A stretch of DNA of 64,000 bases from a virus, in IMG/VR virus record IMGVR_UViG_3300023235_001889, positions 62,001 through 126,000 of that record. One strand, 5' to 3'. Of this stretch, positions 51,196-60,555 are shown piece by piece. The position numbers and the translations under genes are program-made. A model generated the notes under the pieces. The model saw only the letters and a program-made list of their open reading frames with translations, made no database searches and was not told the origin of the DNA. Positions within the stretch are counted from its first letter, which is position 1. The number at the start of each line of letters is the position of its first letter.

Positions 51196-52377
51196 ATGAG
51201 TGAAGAACTTGATCGTATTAAAAAAATGGCTGGTCTTGAACCTGCTACTATAGCAGAAAAAGTTGAATTGAATGCGGCAGCGTCTGTTGAAGAAGTTCCG
51301 TTTAGCCATAAAGATCACGTGGAAAATGTGAAAAAAACAAAACTTAAAGCATCTATAGAAGAACCCGGTGCGACTAATTTAAAAGGCGCAATTACCGCAG
51401 TTGCTACTGGTGATTTGACTCTTGATGATGGAAAAATATCAGAAGCAAAATTTGGCATATTAAAAACATTGGACGAAAGTTCTGCTGAAAAGAAAGCTGG
51501 TCGTAAAGCGGCAGGTTCATATGGTAGACCTGGTTCTAAAGCGCAAAAACAGGCTGCTTCTAAATCCTCTAGAAAATCTGGAAAAAATGATATAAAAGAT
51601 CAAAAAGTTGATGAAGATCGTGATTTTTCAAAACATAGTGATAAGACATTGGCTAACATGATAAGCCAATTTAATAGAGATGGTACCGCAGTTCCACGTG
51701 ACTTACAAAATGAATTCACAAAGCGCGAAAATAACGCAGTTCATGAAAGCATTATGTTTTCGAAAGGTTCGTTAGAGCGCGATATGGTTGAAATGATTTT
51801 TGATGAAATGAAACTTGGTAAAAATGCAACAGAAATATCTGAATCATTATCTTTTTCATTGAATGATGTAGAATCTGTATATAATCATATTAAAAAAAAA
51901 GTCAATGAAGGCTATACAGTTCTCCCACCAATAACCGATCAAGAAAAAGAACGTTATGTTAATAGAGAACATGAAGGTCTGGAGGGGCCATTTCGTTTGC
52001 GTTCTGGAAAGTTTGTTTATTATGATAAAAAAGCAGGCAAATATTATGATTCTGATACCGATTTGTATATTAGTGACGAAGATTATTTTGCACACGATAA
52101 GCCATCCGATTCTATAGCTGAATCCGAACCTAATGATGATGCAGTTAAGTATGGCGTCGAATATGGACGTAAATATTTAGAATCAGAAGAAGCACTTGTG
52201 ATTTTATCCGATTTAAGAAGTGGATTGCTTGATGCAAATGAAGCCGCAGGTGCAGAGCACGATTTGATGCAAAACCTTGAAGGAAATATCACAAACGGTC
52301 TCAGTGGTGCAGAAATGAATGCAACCGAAGGTGATGTAAAACAAGCAATGGATATAGTAATAGGCAAATATATATAA
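51196..52377 (+). CDS. Probable packaged virion protein with basic segment
   Basis: 393 residues. LDRIKKMAGLEPATIAE-K and KISE-AKF offer prohead-protease-type cleavage sites. Residues about 95-130 are Lys/Ser/Gly-rich (AGRKAAGSYGRPGSKAQKQ, SKSSRKSGKN), like an H1-type tail. A helical middle and an aromatic beta patch follow (GPFRLRSGKFVYYDKKAGKYY). RBS AAAGGA. It is the last gene before a terminator and ends the cargo block. Function unknown. Confidence 0.65.
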   Translation: MSEELDRIKKMAGLEPATIAEKVELNAAASVEEVPFSHKDHVENVKKTKLKASIEEPGATNLKGAITAVATGDLTLDDGKISEAKFGILKTLDESSAEKKAGRKAAGSYGRPGSKAQKQAASKSSRKSGKNDIKDQKVDEDRDFSKHSDKTLANMISQFNRDGTAVPRDLQNEFTKRENNAVHESIMFSKGSLERDMVEMIFDEMKLGKNATEISESLSFSLNDVESVYNHIKKKVNEGYTVLPPITDQEKERYVNREHEGLEGPFRLRSGKFVYYDKKAGKYYDSDTDLYISDEDYFAHDKPSDSIAESEPNDDAVKYGVEYGRKYLESEEALVILSDLRSGLLDANEAAGAEHDLMQNLEGNITNGLSGAEMNATEGDVKQAMDIVIGKYI

Positions 52378-52386
52378 TTTTTATAT

Positions 52387-52416
52387 TTGACGTTTAAGTA
52401 TAGAACCCTGTATAGT
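52387..52416 (+). promoter_or_regulatory. Sigma70-like promoter overlapping a terminator
   Basis: TTGACG, 18-base spacer, TATAGT (52411-52416). The -10 lies inside the left arm of the following terminator hairpin, so transcripts begun here would lack that arm and escape termination. Confidence 0.5.
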
Positions 52417-52446
52417 ATGTTTAAATAACTATATAGGGTTTTTTCA
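52403..52446 (+). terminator. Rho-independent terminator of cargo block
   Basis: 13-bp stem AACCCTGTATAGT / ACTATATAGGGTT (one G-T pair) with an 11-base loop and a T run. Confidence 0.85.
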
Positions 52447-52461
52447 TTTATGGAAGCAAAC

Positions 52462-53154
52462 ATGGTAAACAGAGTAAACAAATACGACTACGCAGAATTT
52501 AACAATATAGACAATAAAGAAACCGGAAAACGTGTATATGCGTGTCCAGATGGATCATTTCTTCCTTCGGTTACAACAATTCTATCTGCAACAAAAGATA
52601 TGACATTTTTAGATCAATGGAGAGCACGCATCGGCGATGCAGAGGCAGACCGTCAAGTTCATGAGGCGGTTACTATTGGTACATTAATGCATGAAAGTGT
52701 AGAACAGCACATATTAGGCGAAGAACGCAAAATAAAAGGCAATTTGGTGCACCGTAAAGCCCGTCAGTTAGCGGATAGAATCATTACGCGTGGACTATCC
52801 AGCGTTGATGAGGTATGGGGTGTAGAGATACCTCTATACTTTCCTGGTGCATATGCAGGTAGAACCGATTTGATCGGACAGTTCGACGGTGTTCCATCTA
52901 TTATGGATCACAAAAACTCCAAAAAAATAAAAAAAGAAGAATGGGTTGAAGATTATTATATACAAGGTTGTGCATATTGTTTAGCGCACAATGAGATATA
53001 TGGTTCTAATATACGCCAAGTTGTGTTGTTTATGGCTTCACGTGAAGATGATGATTATAAGACATATATGCTCAATGGTGATAAATTTGACGATTTTACC
53101 GACAAATGGATTAGAAAACTTGAAGATTTTATGCTTAATCAAGATGGTGAATAA
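52462..53154 (+). CDS. PD-(D/E)XK nuclease, RecB/Cas4-like
   Basis: 230 residues from ATG 52462, which has GGAAG six bases upstream; the ATG at 52450 is possible but lacks an RBS. The exonuclease core is clear: FLPSVTTILSA, GTLMHESVEQHI, YAGRTDLIGQFDG with the catalytic Asp, SIMDHKNSKK with D-x-K in place of E-x-K, and YYIQGCAYCLAHNEIYG. It probably processes DNA ends in recombination or degrades host DNA. It has its own early-type promoter. Confidence 0.8.
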   Translation: MVNRVNKYDYAEFNNIDNKETGKRVYACPDGSFLPSVTTILSATKDMTFLDQWRARIGDAEADRQVHEAVTIGTLMHESVEQHILGEERKIKGNLVHRKARQLADRIITRGLSSVDEVWGVEIPLYFPGAYAGRTDLIGQFDGVPSIMDHKNSKKIKKEEWVEDYYIQGCAYCLAHNEIYGSNIRQVVLFMASREDDDYKTYMLNGDKFDDFTDKWIRKLEDFMLNQDGE

Positions 53155-53162
53155 AATAAATA
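53155..53162 (+). promoter_or_regulatory. Putative late promoter octamer AATAAATA
   Basis: Directly after the nuclease stop, 30 bases before the tailspike GTG start. Confidence 0.45.
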
Positions 53163-53192
53163 CAATAGAATATATATTAGAGGTATAATACG

Positions 53193-54938
53193 GTGACGAT
53201 ACAGCAAATTTCAAGAATACAGCACCGACGTGGGTTGCGTATAGATTTACCGGCTTCATTAAATGATGCTGAATTTGGTTGGGCAGATGATACGCGAGAA
53301 CTTTTTATTGGTAACGGAACCGAATCATCAGTTCCTGGTAATACACAGATATTAACCGAAGAGACATCAGCCTCAGTATTACAATATTCATATATCAGTA
53401 ATATTGGCGCTAATGCTATTACGGGTTTTGAGCGAGAGCCGCTTGATCCATATGTACCAAGTGCAAACTATCCAACAATTCGATCATATCAAGAAAAATT
53501 CGATGATTTCGTTAGTGTATTAGATTATGGCGCGATTGGCGATGGCTCAGTTGATGATGCCGCTGCAATCCGTCGTGCAATGTTCGATCTTTATGATGAA
53601 ACAGGATCGCCCGTTGCAGCACAAAGAAAATTTAGATCATTATATTTTCCTGCTGGAACATATGCATTAGAGAAAGAAATATTATTATATCCTAATGCAG
53701 TCATGATAGGAGATGGTCCCGGTAGAACGATTTTTAAATTGACAAATGCTGGCGTTTTAGATGTTGGTGGTGATGGTGATTGTGTAGCAAGAACCGTTGA
53801 TAGTAAAGGTCAAATTGGCGCAGCGATTGACGCCAGTGCTGTTTATGATCCCGGTAATATAAACGTAACCGGTATTACTTTTGAAAGCGAAACATCGAAT
53901 ATCGGTGGTTATTTATTGGGTGAAATAGATATAGTTAAATTAGAAGATGCGTTAAATGTTAATTTCGTTGATTGTGATTTTATAGGAACTTGGGTATTGG
54001 GTGCAACTTCATTATCTAGGGCTATTCATATAGATAAACCGGGTTCAACTGTTCCTGATATTGGTTCATATACTTTTGATAATTGTTTATTTTCAAAAAA
54101 TGGCGTTGGGTTTGAACCAGTATTTGCTTCATCGAATGTATATGTTGTAAACTCAAGATTTGATACATTAGAAAGTGGTTTCATTTTGGGCGATTCTAAT
54201 ACATTGGATATTAGTTTATATAGAGTATCGCATAGCATTTTTGAAACCATTGAAGATATTGGTTTTGACGTACAGACGATGGGTGTAGGAAATATTTCAA
54301 CATACAATCATTATCGTGGAAATGGCGGCTCTGATTATAGTATTGCAGCGGTAAGATTTGCAGGATTGACCGATTTTACGGTACCAACGGATACTACATC
54401 TGGTGGTGTTAGTTTGGGTGATATATTTGATATCGTTACTGTATTTGATTGCGATGATAAATTGACAAATACTCGTGTTCAGAATAGATCATTGAATAAC
54501 ATTGTAATGAATAATCAAGATGCGTTTCAAATACCTATCGGATTTTGTGGTAATATTACAATAGAAGGTGATGTTACTATTACTGGAACATTATTATCTG
54601 GTGGAACAGCTATAACTGGTTCTGGTGGAACACCAGTTATAATCATTCCGTATATTGCATCAACGGGTGAAGCTATATTTTTTGATTACGTTATGAGAGT
54701 GCCAACCGAAGAAGTTTTTCGTGTTGGAACATTGCGCGTTGTTCATGATGGTTTGGGATTAGTGTCTGGTATATCATATGATGAAACATATGCAGAGTTA
54801 AATGGACCACCTACGCAACCTATTGCATTAGAAGCCAAGTTTGCAGCACTTGATACAATTGAAGTTACAGTGATCGATCCACTTGGACAGGCATTATTGC
54901 CATCATTTAACTTCCTACCAAGATCGATTAGATTATAA
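53193..54938 (+). CDS. Beta-helix tailspike / fibre protein
   Basis: 581 residues, GTG start with AGAGGT upstream. The N-terminus (ISRIQHRRGLRIDLPASLNDAEFGW, ELFIGNGT) is the short attachment domain found on phage fibres and tropism proteins. SVLDYGAIGDGSVDDAAAIRRAM and LYFPAGTY mark a pectate-lyase-like right-handed beta helix, which continues as short repeated strands to about residue 480. The C-terminal 90 residues may be the receptor or trimer domain. A polysaccharide-binding or depolymerising role is usual for the fold; no catalytic residues can be assigned by eye. Confidence 0.82.
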   Translation: MTIQQISRIQHRRGLRIDLPASLNDAEFGWADDTRELFIGNGTESSVPGNTQILTEETSASVLQYSYISNIGANAITGFEREPLDPYVPSANYPTIRSYQEKFDDFVSVLDYGAIGDGSVDDAAAIRRAMFDLYDETGSPVAAQRKFRSLYFPAGTYALEKEILLYPNAVMIGDGPGRTIFKLTNAGVLDVGGDGDCVARTVDSKGQIGAAIDASAVYDPGNINVTGITFESETSNIGGYLLGEIDIVKLEDALNVNFVDCDFIGTWVLGATSLSRAIHIDKPGSTVPDIGSYTFDNCLFSKNGVGFEPVFASSNVYVVNSRFDTLESGFILGDSNTLDISLYRVSHSIFETIEDIGFDVQTMGVGNISTYNHYRGNGGSDYSIAAVRFAGLTDFTVPTDTTSGGVSLGDIFDIVTVFDCDDKLTNTRVQNRSLNNIVMNNQDAFQIPIGFCGNITIEGDVTITGTLLSGGTAITGSGGTPVIIIPYIASTGEAIFFDYVMRVPTEEVFRVGTLRVVHDGLGLVSGISYDETYAELNGPPTQPIALEAKFAALDTIEVTVIDPLGQALLPSFNFLPRSIRL

Positions 54939-54957
54939 ACCACATATTGGAAAAACA

Positions 54958-55419
54958 ATGCAACCATACTTGCTTTCACCAGAAGACAGGATAAGACATT
55001 GGAAAGAATATAGACTTTCCTTAGACGACACCATGAACGACATGGAACAATTATTAAATACGATGCATTATTGGAATCAATATCCAATAATAAATCGATA
55101 TATCGATCCCTATAGTCCTGAGACGTGGCCTACTTCATGGGAGATGATTTACGCCAACGAATATTGCAAGTCTTCGTTGGCATTTTTAATGGAGCAAACA
55201 TTGTTATTGGGATTTGATAATAGATGGACTGTGGATAGATTAAAAATGTTTTATATCGACGACACTGCGTTAAGTGACGCATTTATCGTGTTAGTCATTG
55301 ATAATAAACATGTATTAAATTATGATCAAGACCAAATAATTAATTTGGATTCTATAGTAAAAACATGTATAATACGTCATGAATACTTACTTGAAGATAG
55401 TAAACATATTATAATCTAA
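54958..55419 (+). CDS. Hypothetical protein after tailspike
   Basis: 153 residues from ATG 54958. An upstream in-frame ATG at 54883 would overlap the tailspike by 56 bases and has no RBS. It is helical and aromatic: LLSPEDRIRHWKEYRLSLDDTM, MEQLLNTMHYWNQYPIINRY, SWEMIYANEYCKSSLAFLMEQT, then AFIVLVIDNKHVLNYDQDQI. Perhaps a chaperone or tail accessory by position, but not recognised. Confidence 0.7.
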   Translation: MQPYLLSPEDRIRHWKEYRLSLDDTMNDMEQLLNTMHYWNQYPIINRYIDPYSPETWPTSWEMIYANEYCKSSLAFLMEQTLLLGFDNRWTVDRLKMFYIDDTALSDAFIVLVIDNKHVLNYDQDQIINLDSIVKTCIIRHEYLLEDSKHIII

Positions 55420-55424
55420 GATCG

Positions 55425-55432
55425 TATAAATA
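55425..55432 (+). promoter_or_regulatory. Exact late promoter octamer TATAAATA
   Basis: Exact match, 41 bases before the ribonucleotide reductase start. Unexpected for a nucleotide-synthesis gene, since these are early in T4. Confidence 0.4.
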
Positions 55433-55473
55433 TAAAACATAAACAATAAAATAGAAAAATAGGAAAATACAAT

Positions 55474-57771
55474 ATGACGGATTTGAGAGTATTCAAAAGC
55501 TATAGATCATTACATCCCGGTATGGGGCAAGCGGTAGCAGAAAGAACTATATTACGAAAAAAAGAAGATGACACATGGGAAGATTGGGGCGACGTAGCGG
55601 ATAGAGTAGCATTAGGCAATTCTCTTTTATGTCCAGAAACAAAAGATCAAAATCCAGAATATAAATTACTTAAAAAACATATCGCTAAAGCATCATTATT
55701 GATGAGTGGTAGACATCTACAACACGGCGACGGTCATCAACCTAAAAGAAATATGGAAGTATTCACTAACTGCGCCACTGCTGCATCTAGTTTTGTTTTA
55801 TTCTATCTCCTATTGAATGGTTCCGGCGTTGGTCGCTGTTACGATGATGATATGATTTTGGTGAATTGGGACAATGCTCCCAATATCCGGTGTGTTTTGG
55901 ACGAAGATCATCCAGATTTTGATTGGTCTGCGCACGAATCATCTAGAGATGCTATTCACAAATATGGCGAAGGTAAAGATACACTATGGTTTAAAGTTAC
56001 AGACGATAGAGAAGGTTGGGCAAAAGCGCTTGAAATATGGGAAAATGCAGCTTTTGAAAAAATTCACCGTGATAAAACATTGGTATTGGATTTCTCATTG
56101 GTTCGCTGCAAAGGCTCTCCCATCGGCGGAATGCAATCACGTCCAGCGTCCGGTCCTGTCGCACTTATGAATGCGTTTCAAAAGGCTGCTACATTAAAAG
56201 GCGCAGGTCTTTCACCTTGGAGACAAGCAATATACGTCGATCATTACTTTGCTGAGTGTGTTCTTGTTGGTGGTGCTCGTCGTGCGGCAAGAATGTCCAC
56301 GAAATATTGGAAAGATGAAAACATTTTTGGTTTTATAACAGTAAAGCGCCCCGTTGAATTTGCCGATAAAAAGTTTGATGATATTATGGAAATTCGTGCA
56401 GAAGCTGCATCACATGGTATATTGCCACCACAAGGATTTTTGTGGAGTTCCAATAACTCAGTTGCAGTTGATGCTGAATTTTGGGAATTGGCTAATTTAA
56501 AGCGCGGTCATCCTAAATTTATGAATGCGATGGCACAACAGGCCCGTAAAGTTCTTAAATTGGTTACAGAAGCATCTTATGCTGATGGAACCGGTGAGCC
56601 TGGACTTATTAATGTTGACAAATTGGTACAAAAAGATGATGGTTGGGATGATTTAAATCGTGGCGATTTCATTGGTAGTGAAAAATACCAAATAGAAGAT
56701 GATACACAAATATTAATTTCACGTCTTGCTAAAAAAGCAAAGCGTAAAAAATATCATACAATTACTAACCCATGTGGCGAAATCGCGCTTAATGTCCTTG
56801 GTGGATATTGTGTTATTGCCGACGTGGTTCCATATCATGCTGATACTTTGGATGAAGCCGAAGAAGCATTCCGTGTTGCTACACGTGCATTGATTCGTGT
56901 GAACCTTATGGATAGCCTTTATAAAGAAGAAGTTAAACGCACCAATCGTATTGGTGTAGGAATGACCGGCGTTCATGAATTTGCATGGAAATTCTTCAAT
57001 TTGGGTTTCCGTGATTTAATTGACGAAGAAAAATCTAAAGAATTTTGGCTGACACTTAACCGTTTCAATGAAGCAGTGTACGAAGAAGCAAGAGATTATT
57101 CCGCACAGTTGGGCTTAAAAACGCCACACACGATGACAACGATTAAACCTGCTGGAACTACCAGTAAACTGTTTGGGCTTACTGAGGGGTGGCATTTGCC
57201 AGCGCTGTCGTGGTATATGCGCTGGGTGCAGTTCCGTAATGACGATCCATTGGTGGTTAAATATTCATCTGCTGGATATCCAACACGCGAACTAAAGCAA
57301 TATGAAGGAACCACCATTGTCGGTTTCCCAACCGAACCAGCGATTGCTAGTTTAGGTTTGGGTGATAAATTAGTTACTGCTGGCGACGCAACACCAGAAG
57401 AACAGTATAAATGGTTGATGCTTGGTGAAAAATATTGGATTAACGGTGTTAATAAAGATGGATCAGAAAAGAAAGCCAATTATGGCAATCAAATTTCTTA
57501 TACATTGAAATATAAACCAGATGAAGTTGATTTTAAGCAGTTTAAAGATATGCTGACTCATTATCAAAGCCAAATTCGTGCATGTTCAGTTATGCCACAA
57601 ATTGATGCGGCAGCATTTGAATATCAGCCAGAAGAATCAATTAATAAGGCTAAGTATGAAGAAATGATGCGTGCGATTGAACGCGTAATGGTTGAAGATA
57701 TCGGCAAAGAGCATATTGATTGTGATACTGGTGCATGTCCTGTAGATTTTTCTGCTGGTGAAAAAATATAA
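55474..57771 (+). CDS. nrdJ: Class II (adenosylcobalamin) ribonucleotide reductase
   Basis: 765 residues, the size of monomeric class II enzymes. Reduces ribonucleotides to deoxyribonucleotides with B12 and no oxygen requirement. Active-site residues can be read: Cys100 (FTNCATA), thiyl Cys434 and Glu436 in TNPCGEIAL, and the C-terminal redox pair Cys750/Cys755 in CDTGACP. Other family segments are GSGVGRCYDDD, NSLLCPETK and IKPAGTTSKL. The next genes encode a Nudix hydrolase and a glutaredoxin, a possible electron donor. No NrdA/NrdB genes are in the window. Confidence 0.93.
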   Translation: MTDLRVFKSYRSLHPGMGQAVAERTILRKKEDDTWEDWGDVADRVALGNSLLCPETKDQNPEYKLLKKHIAKASLLMSGRHLQHGDGHQPKRNMEVFTNCATAASSFVLFYLLLNGSGVGRCYDDDMILVNWDNAPNIRCVLDEDHPDFDWSAHESSRDAIHKYGEGKDTLWFKVTDDREGWAKALEIWENAAFEKIHRDKTLVLDFSLVRCKGSPIGGMQSRPASGPVALMNAFQKAATLKGAGLSPWRQAIYVDHYFAECVLVGGARRAARMSTKYWKDENIFGFITVKRPVEFADKKFDDIMEIRAEAASHGILPPQGFLWSSNNSVAVDAEFWELANLKRGHPKFMNAMAQQARKVLKLVTEASYADGTGEPGLINVDKLVQKDDGWDDLNRGDFIGSEKYQIEDDTQILISRLAKKAKRKKYHTITNPCGEIALNVLGGYCVIADVVPYHADTLDEAEEAFRVATRALIRVNLMDSLYKEEVKRTNRIGVGMTGVHEFAWKFFNLGFRDLIDEEKSKEFWLTLNRFNEAVYEEARDYSAQLGLKTPHTMTTIKPAGTTSKLFGLTEGWHLPALSWYMRWVQFRNDDPLVVKYSSAGYPTRELKQYEGTTIVGFPTEPAIASLGLGDKLVTAGDATPEEQYKWLMLGEKYWINGVNKDGSEKKANYGNQISYTLKYKPDEVDFKQFKDMLTHYQSQIRACSVMPQIDAAAFEYQPEESINKAKYEEMMRAIERVMVEDIGKEHIDCDTGACPVDFSAGEKI

Positions 57772-57788
57772 CCAAAGGATTATAGAAA

Positions 57789-58199
57789 ATGATAAAATAT
57801 GTTGTTGGGTTTTTATTCAGTAAAGATATAAAAAATGTGTTACTTATTGAAAAAACCAAACCCGATTGGCAAAAAGGATCGTTGAATGGCGTCGGTGGTA
57901 AAGTTGAAGAAGGTGAAACACCACTTGATGCCATGATACGAGAATTTCAAGAAGAAGCTGCCCTCAAAATAACTGAATGGAACCACTGCGTAGTAATAAC
58001 TGGTGACGGTTTCGTTGTTGATTTTTATAGGGCATTTAGTGATGACATATATCAAGCCACATCATTAACGGAAGAACAAATACAAGTGTGTGATACATTT
58101 TCATTGCCTAACAATGTGATATATAATTTAAAATGGATTATTCCGTTTTGTCTTGATAATAATTCACAAAAACCAATGAATATTACCCATATAAAATAA
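57789..58199 (+). CDS. Nudix hydrolase
   Basis: 136 residues. Hydrolyses nucleoside diphosphates linked to another moiety. The Nudix box is complete: Gly37-x5-Glu43-x7-Arg51-Glu52-x2-Glu55-Glu56 (GKVEEGETPLDAMIREFQEE). The SLNGVGGK segment precedes it. It lies between RNR and glutaredoxin, so cleaning of oxidised or non-canonical dNTPs fits, though substrates cannot be read from sequence. Confidence 0.93.
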   Translation: MIKYVVGFLFSKDIKNVLLIEKTKPDWQKGSLNGVGGKVEEGETPLDAMIREFQEEAALKITEWNHCVVITGDGFVVDFYRAFSDDIYQATSLTEEQIQVCDTFSLPNNVIYNLKWIIPFCLDNNSQKPMNITHIK

Positions 58200-58206
58200 G
58201 GAGATT

Positions 58207-58464
58207 ATGATGAATGTAATCGTATATTCAACAAATACATGCCCATATTGCGTGAAAGCTAAAACATGGCTTTCCACCAATAATATAAAATTTGACGAAA
58301 TAATACTTGATAATCAAGATGACATTGCCAAATTTAAAAAAGATTGCCCAGGAAAAAATACTGTTCCACAAATATTAATCAATGATGAATTGATTGGTGG
58401 ATGTGATGATTTAATGGCTAGACAAGAATATGTTCTTGATTTAGTTTCTGGAGTTGCAGTATGA
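58207..58464 (+). CDS. Glutaredoxin
   Basis: 85 residues. Thiol-disulfide oxidoreductase with the CPYC active site (Cys12, Cys15), TVPQILIN (cis-Pro loop) and IGGCDDLMA (glutathione-binding Gly-Gly). A second ATG at 58210 has better spacing from GGAG and may be the true start. Likely electron donor for the upstream ribonucleotide reductase. The stop overlaps the next ATG (ATGA). Confidence 0.94.
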   Translation: MMNVIVYSTNTCPYCVKAKTWLSTNNIKFDEIILDNQDDIAKFKKDCPGKNTVPQILINDELIGGCDDLMARQEYVLDLVSGVAV

Positions 58465-59237
58465 GTTTTTTAGGAATACAGGATACATCAAATAACCGAT
58501 ATTTCCACTATTTAACTATCGAGCAGAATGATGTAGGTTTGGCTATTCACAAAATGCATTTGGATGATGAGGTGGTATTAGAGGTAGATGGAGTTTTCGC
58601 CGCAGAAAATATTATAATTAAAAAAATATTAGACGCACAAACCGAAGATTCATATATTCCAGTGAATATAATAGCAGGTGCATCTAATGTTGGGCAAAAA
58701 TCTAGACGTGGACGCGGTAATATATTGATTGTAAATCCACATGCTAAATTAAATTTACTATATTGGCCGGGTAAAATACAAACCAGTGAATTAATACCAA
58801 TAGACAAAGGTATTTGTATATATAAATCCCAAAGTGAGATTGACGCTATTGGATATTACACTTCTAGTGCGATTGTCGGTAAAGGATATTGTTTTTTACG
58901 TGAAAATTGGGAAAAATTTGCTTGTGTTGCGCCATTGACAAATATTGATTGGTCAGAAATGCAAGAAAAACAATACAAGTGGTCGAGAGAAACGTTTGGT
59001 GAGTCCACATTGGAATCTAATTTAGATCATTTACGCGATGAATTGGATGAAATAGTTGAAAATCCAAATGATATTGAAGAATGGGCTGACGTTATGTTAT
59101 TATATATGAATGCATCAAGTTTTGTTGGATTTACAATGGATGATATATATAAAGCAGTGCAGAAAAAATATGAAAAAAATGTAAAACGCAAATGGGGTAA
59201 ACCCGATGAACGTGGCGTAGTTAAGCATGTCGAATAA
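58461..59237 (+). CDS. MazG-like pyrophosphohydrolase with N-terminal extension
   Basis: 258 residues. The C-terminal 100 residues form a MazG/DUF550-type all-alpha domain (MQEKQYKWSRETFG, LDHLRDELDEIVENPNDIEEWADVMLL with the metal-binding Glu/Asp set, FTMDDIYKAVQKKYEKNVKRKWGKP). The N-terminal 150 residues are an unassigned beta-rich domain (IYESS-free, with VPVNIIAGAS-like strands and a SRRGRGNILIVN turn). MazG proteins hydrolyse NTPs or the alarmone ppGpp in phage-infected cells; which applies here is unknown. Confidence 0.8.
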   Translation: MSFLGIQDTSNNRYFHYLTIEQNDVGLAIHKMHLDDEVVLEVDGVFAAENIIIKKILDAQTEDSYIPVNIIAGASNVGQKSRRGRGNILIVNPHAKLNLLYWPGKIQTSELIPIDKGICIYKSQSEIDAIGYYTSSAIVGKGYCFLRENWEKFACVAPLTNIDWSEMQEKQYKWSRETFGESTLESNLDHLRDELDEIVENPNDIEEWADVMLLYMNASSFVGFTMDDIYKAVQKKYEKNVKRKWGKPDERGVVKHVE

Positions 59238-59898
59238 CGTTGGTGTAAATCCTATTATTTGCGCGTTAGATATGAACGACTATACAATATCGTCGAAATT
59301 GACACGTAATTTATCTCCTTACGTTGGTATGGTTAAGGTAGGATTAGAGTCGTTTATCTATGATCATTATGGTGCTATAAATGTGGCAAGCATGCATGAG
59401 GTTGATGTATTTTTAGACCTTAAATTTTATGATATACCAAATACAGTAGAAAAAGCAATAAAGCCATTTACTTATTATAAATATATTAAAATGATGACTA
59501 TCCATGGAAGTGGTTCTGTTGATATGATAAAAGCGGCGGTAAATGCAGCAGAAAATATAGATATTATCGCAGTTACATTGCTAACAAGCACAGAAGAAAA
59601 GAACGCAACTGAAATTGTATTAAAAATTGCAGAAAAATCATTAAAAAATGGTGCTGCTGGTATCGTATGTTCTGCAAGAGAAGTGTTGGATTTGCGCAAA
59701 GAATTTGGTAATGATTTTAAAATCGTCGTTCCTGGTGTTAGACCAAAATGGTATACAACAAGCGACGACCAGCGTAGAACTGGAACACCAAGTGAAATAA
59801 TAAACAACGGCGCAACGAATTTAGTTATCGGTAGACCAATAACTTCATCAGATAATCCAGTTGAAGCAACAAAAAAGATATTAGAAGAATTAAAATGA
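59227..59898 (+). CDS. pyrF: Orotidine 5'-phosphate decarboxylase
   Basis: 223 residues. Last step of de novo UMP synthesis. The catalytic set is visible: Asp15 (ICALDM), Lys37 (VKVGLE), and Asp64-x-Lys66-x-x-Asp69 (DLKFYDIPNT). VVPGVRP, the DDQRRTGTPSEII segment and LVIGRPIT bind the phosphate. Full length and apparently active. It overlaps the MazG-like gene by 11 bases. A pyrimidine-synthesis enzyme is uncommon on phages and extends the nucleotide cluster from dNTPs to UMP. Confidence 0.93.
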   Translation: MSNNVGVNPIICALDMNDYTISSKLTRNLSPYVGMVKVGLESFIYDHYGAINVASMHEVDVFLDLKFYDIPNTVEKAIKPFTYYKYIKMMTIHGSGSVDMIKAAVNAAENIDIIAVTLLTSTEEKNATEIVLKIAEKSLKNGAAGIVCSAREVLDLRKEFGNDFKIVVPGVRPKWYTTSDDQRRTGTPSEIINNGATNLVIGRPITSSDNPVEATKKILEELK

Positions 59899-60539
59899 GA
59901 ACAGGATTAAGCCCAAAAGAATTCTTTAATGCAATGAAGAAAAAGCCTGCACTACAGGCAATACTTAATGCATTTGAAGCATATTCCATAGAAGAATTAG
60001 AAAATATCCACGGACAACCTCGTTGGATACGCGTCGTGTTGGTTGAATTGAAACAAGATGAACTTGGTGGCGTTATTGACGAAGGTGCAATATTACGTGC
60101 TGAACAAATCGCCGATATGATGATGAATTCAACCGAAATAAATGAAACACCCGAACCCATACAATACGAAGTACGTCAATATTTAGGCAACGATTGGAAT
60201 ATGTCTTGTGGCATGTCGGGTTCTATGTTGGTGGAAGTGAAATGCGAAGATTTATTATATGTTATGGAAGTAGATAGCCAAATAGAGAAATTTATTGTTG
60301 GTATGGAAAGTTCCGTGGGTATATTAACTGATATACAATGGAATAGATTCTTGCAAAATTCAACATCGTTGGGTTGTATGACTAAAATAGAATATACTAA
60401 AAAAGTTGCAGAAAACAGTAAAGGAAAAATGACAAAAACACCGGAAGAGCGTGACATGATAGCAAAAACCGCTGGCCCTAGATCGTATGTTGATCCAAAT
60501 CGACCAAGATTTGAGATTATACGTCATGAAGTAACTTAA
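59895..60539 (+). CDS. Hypothetical protein
   Basis: 214 residues. LSPKEFFNAMKKKPALQAILNAFEAYSIEELENIHG is helical, WIRVVLVELKQDELG a strand, and a beta region follows (SGSMLVEVKCEDLLYVMEVDSQ). The C-terminus is basic and extended (RPRFEIIRHEVT). It overlaps pyrF by 4 bases. Not recognised; perhaps a metabolic accessory. Confidence 0.68.
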   Translation: MRTGLSPKEFFNAMKKKPALQAILNAFEAYSIEELENIHGQPRWIRVVLVELKQDELGGVIDEGAILRAEQIADMMMNSTEINETPEPIQYEVRQYLGNDWNMSCGMSGSMLVEVKCEDLLYVMEVDSQIEKFIVGMESSVGILTDIQWNRFLQNSTSLGCMTKIEYTKKVAENSKGKMTKTPEERDMIAKTAGPRSYVDPNRPRFEIIRHEVT

Positions 60540-60555
60540 TTAAAAGGAATATAAT

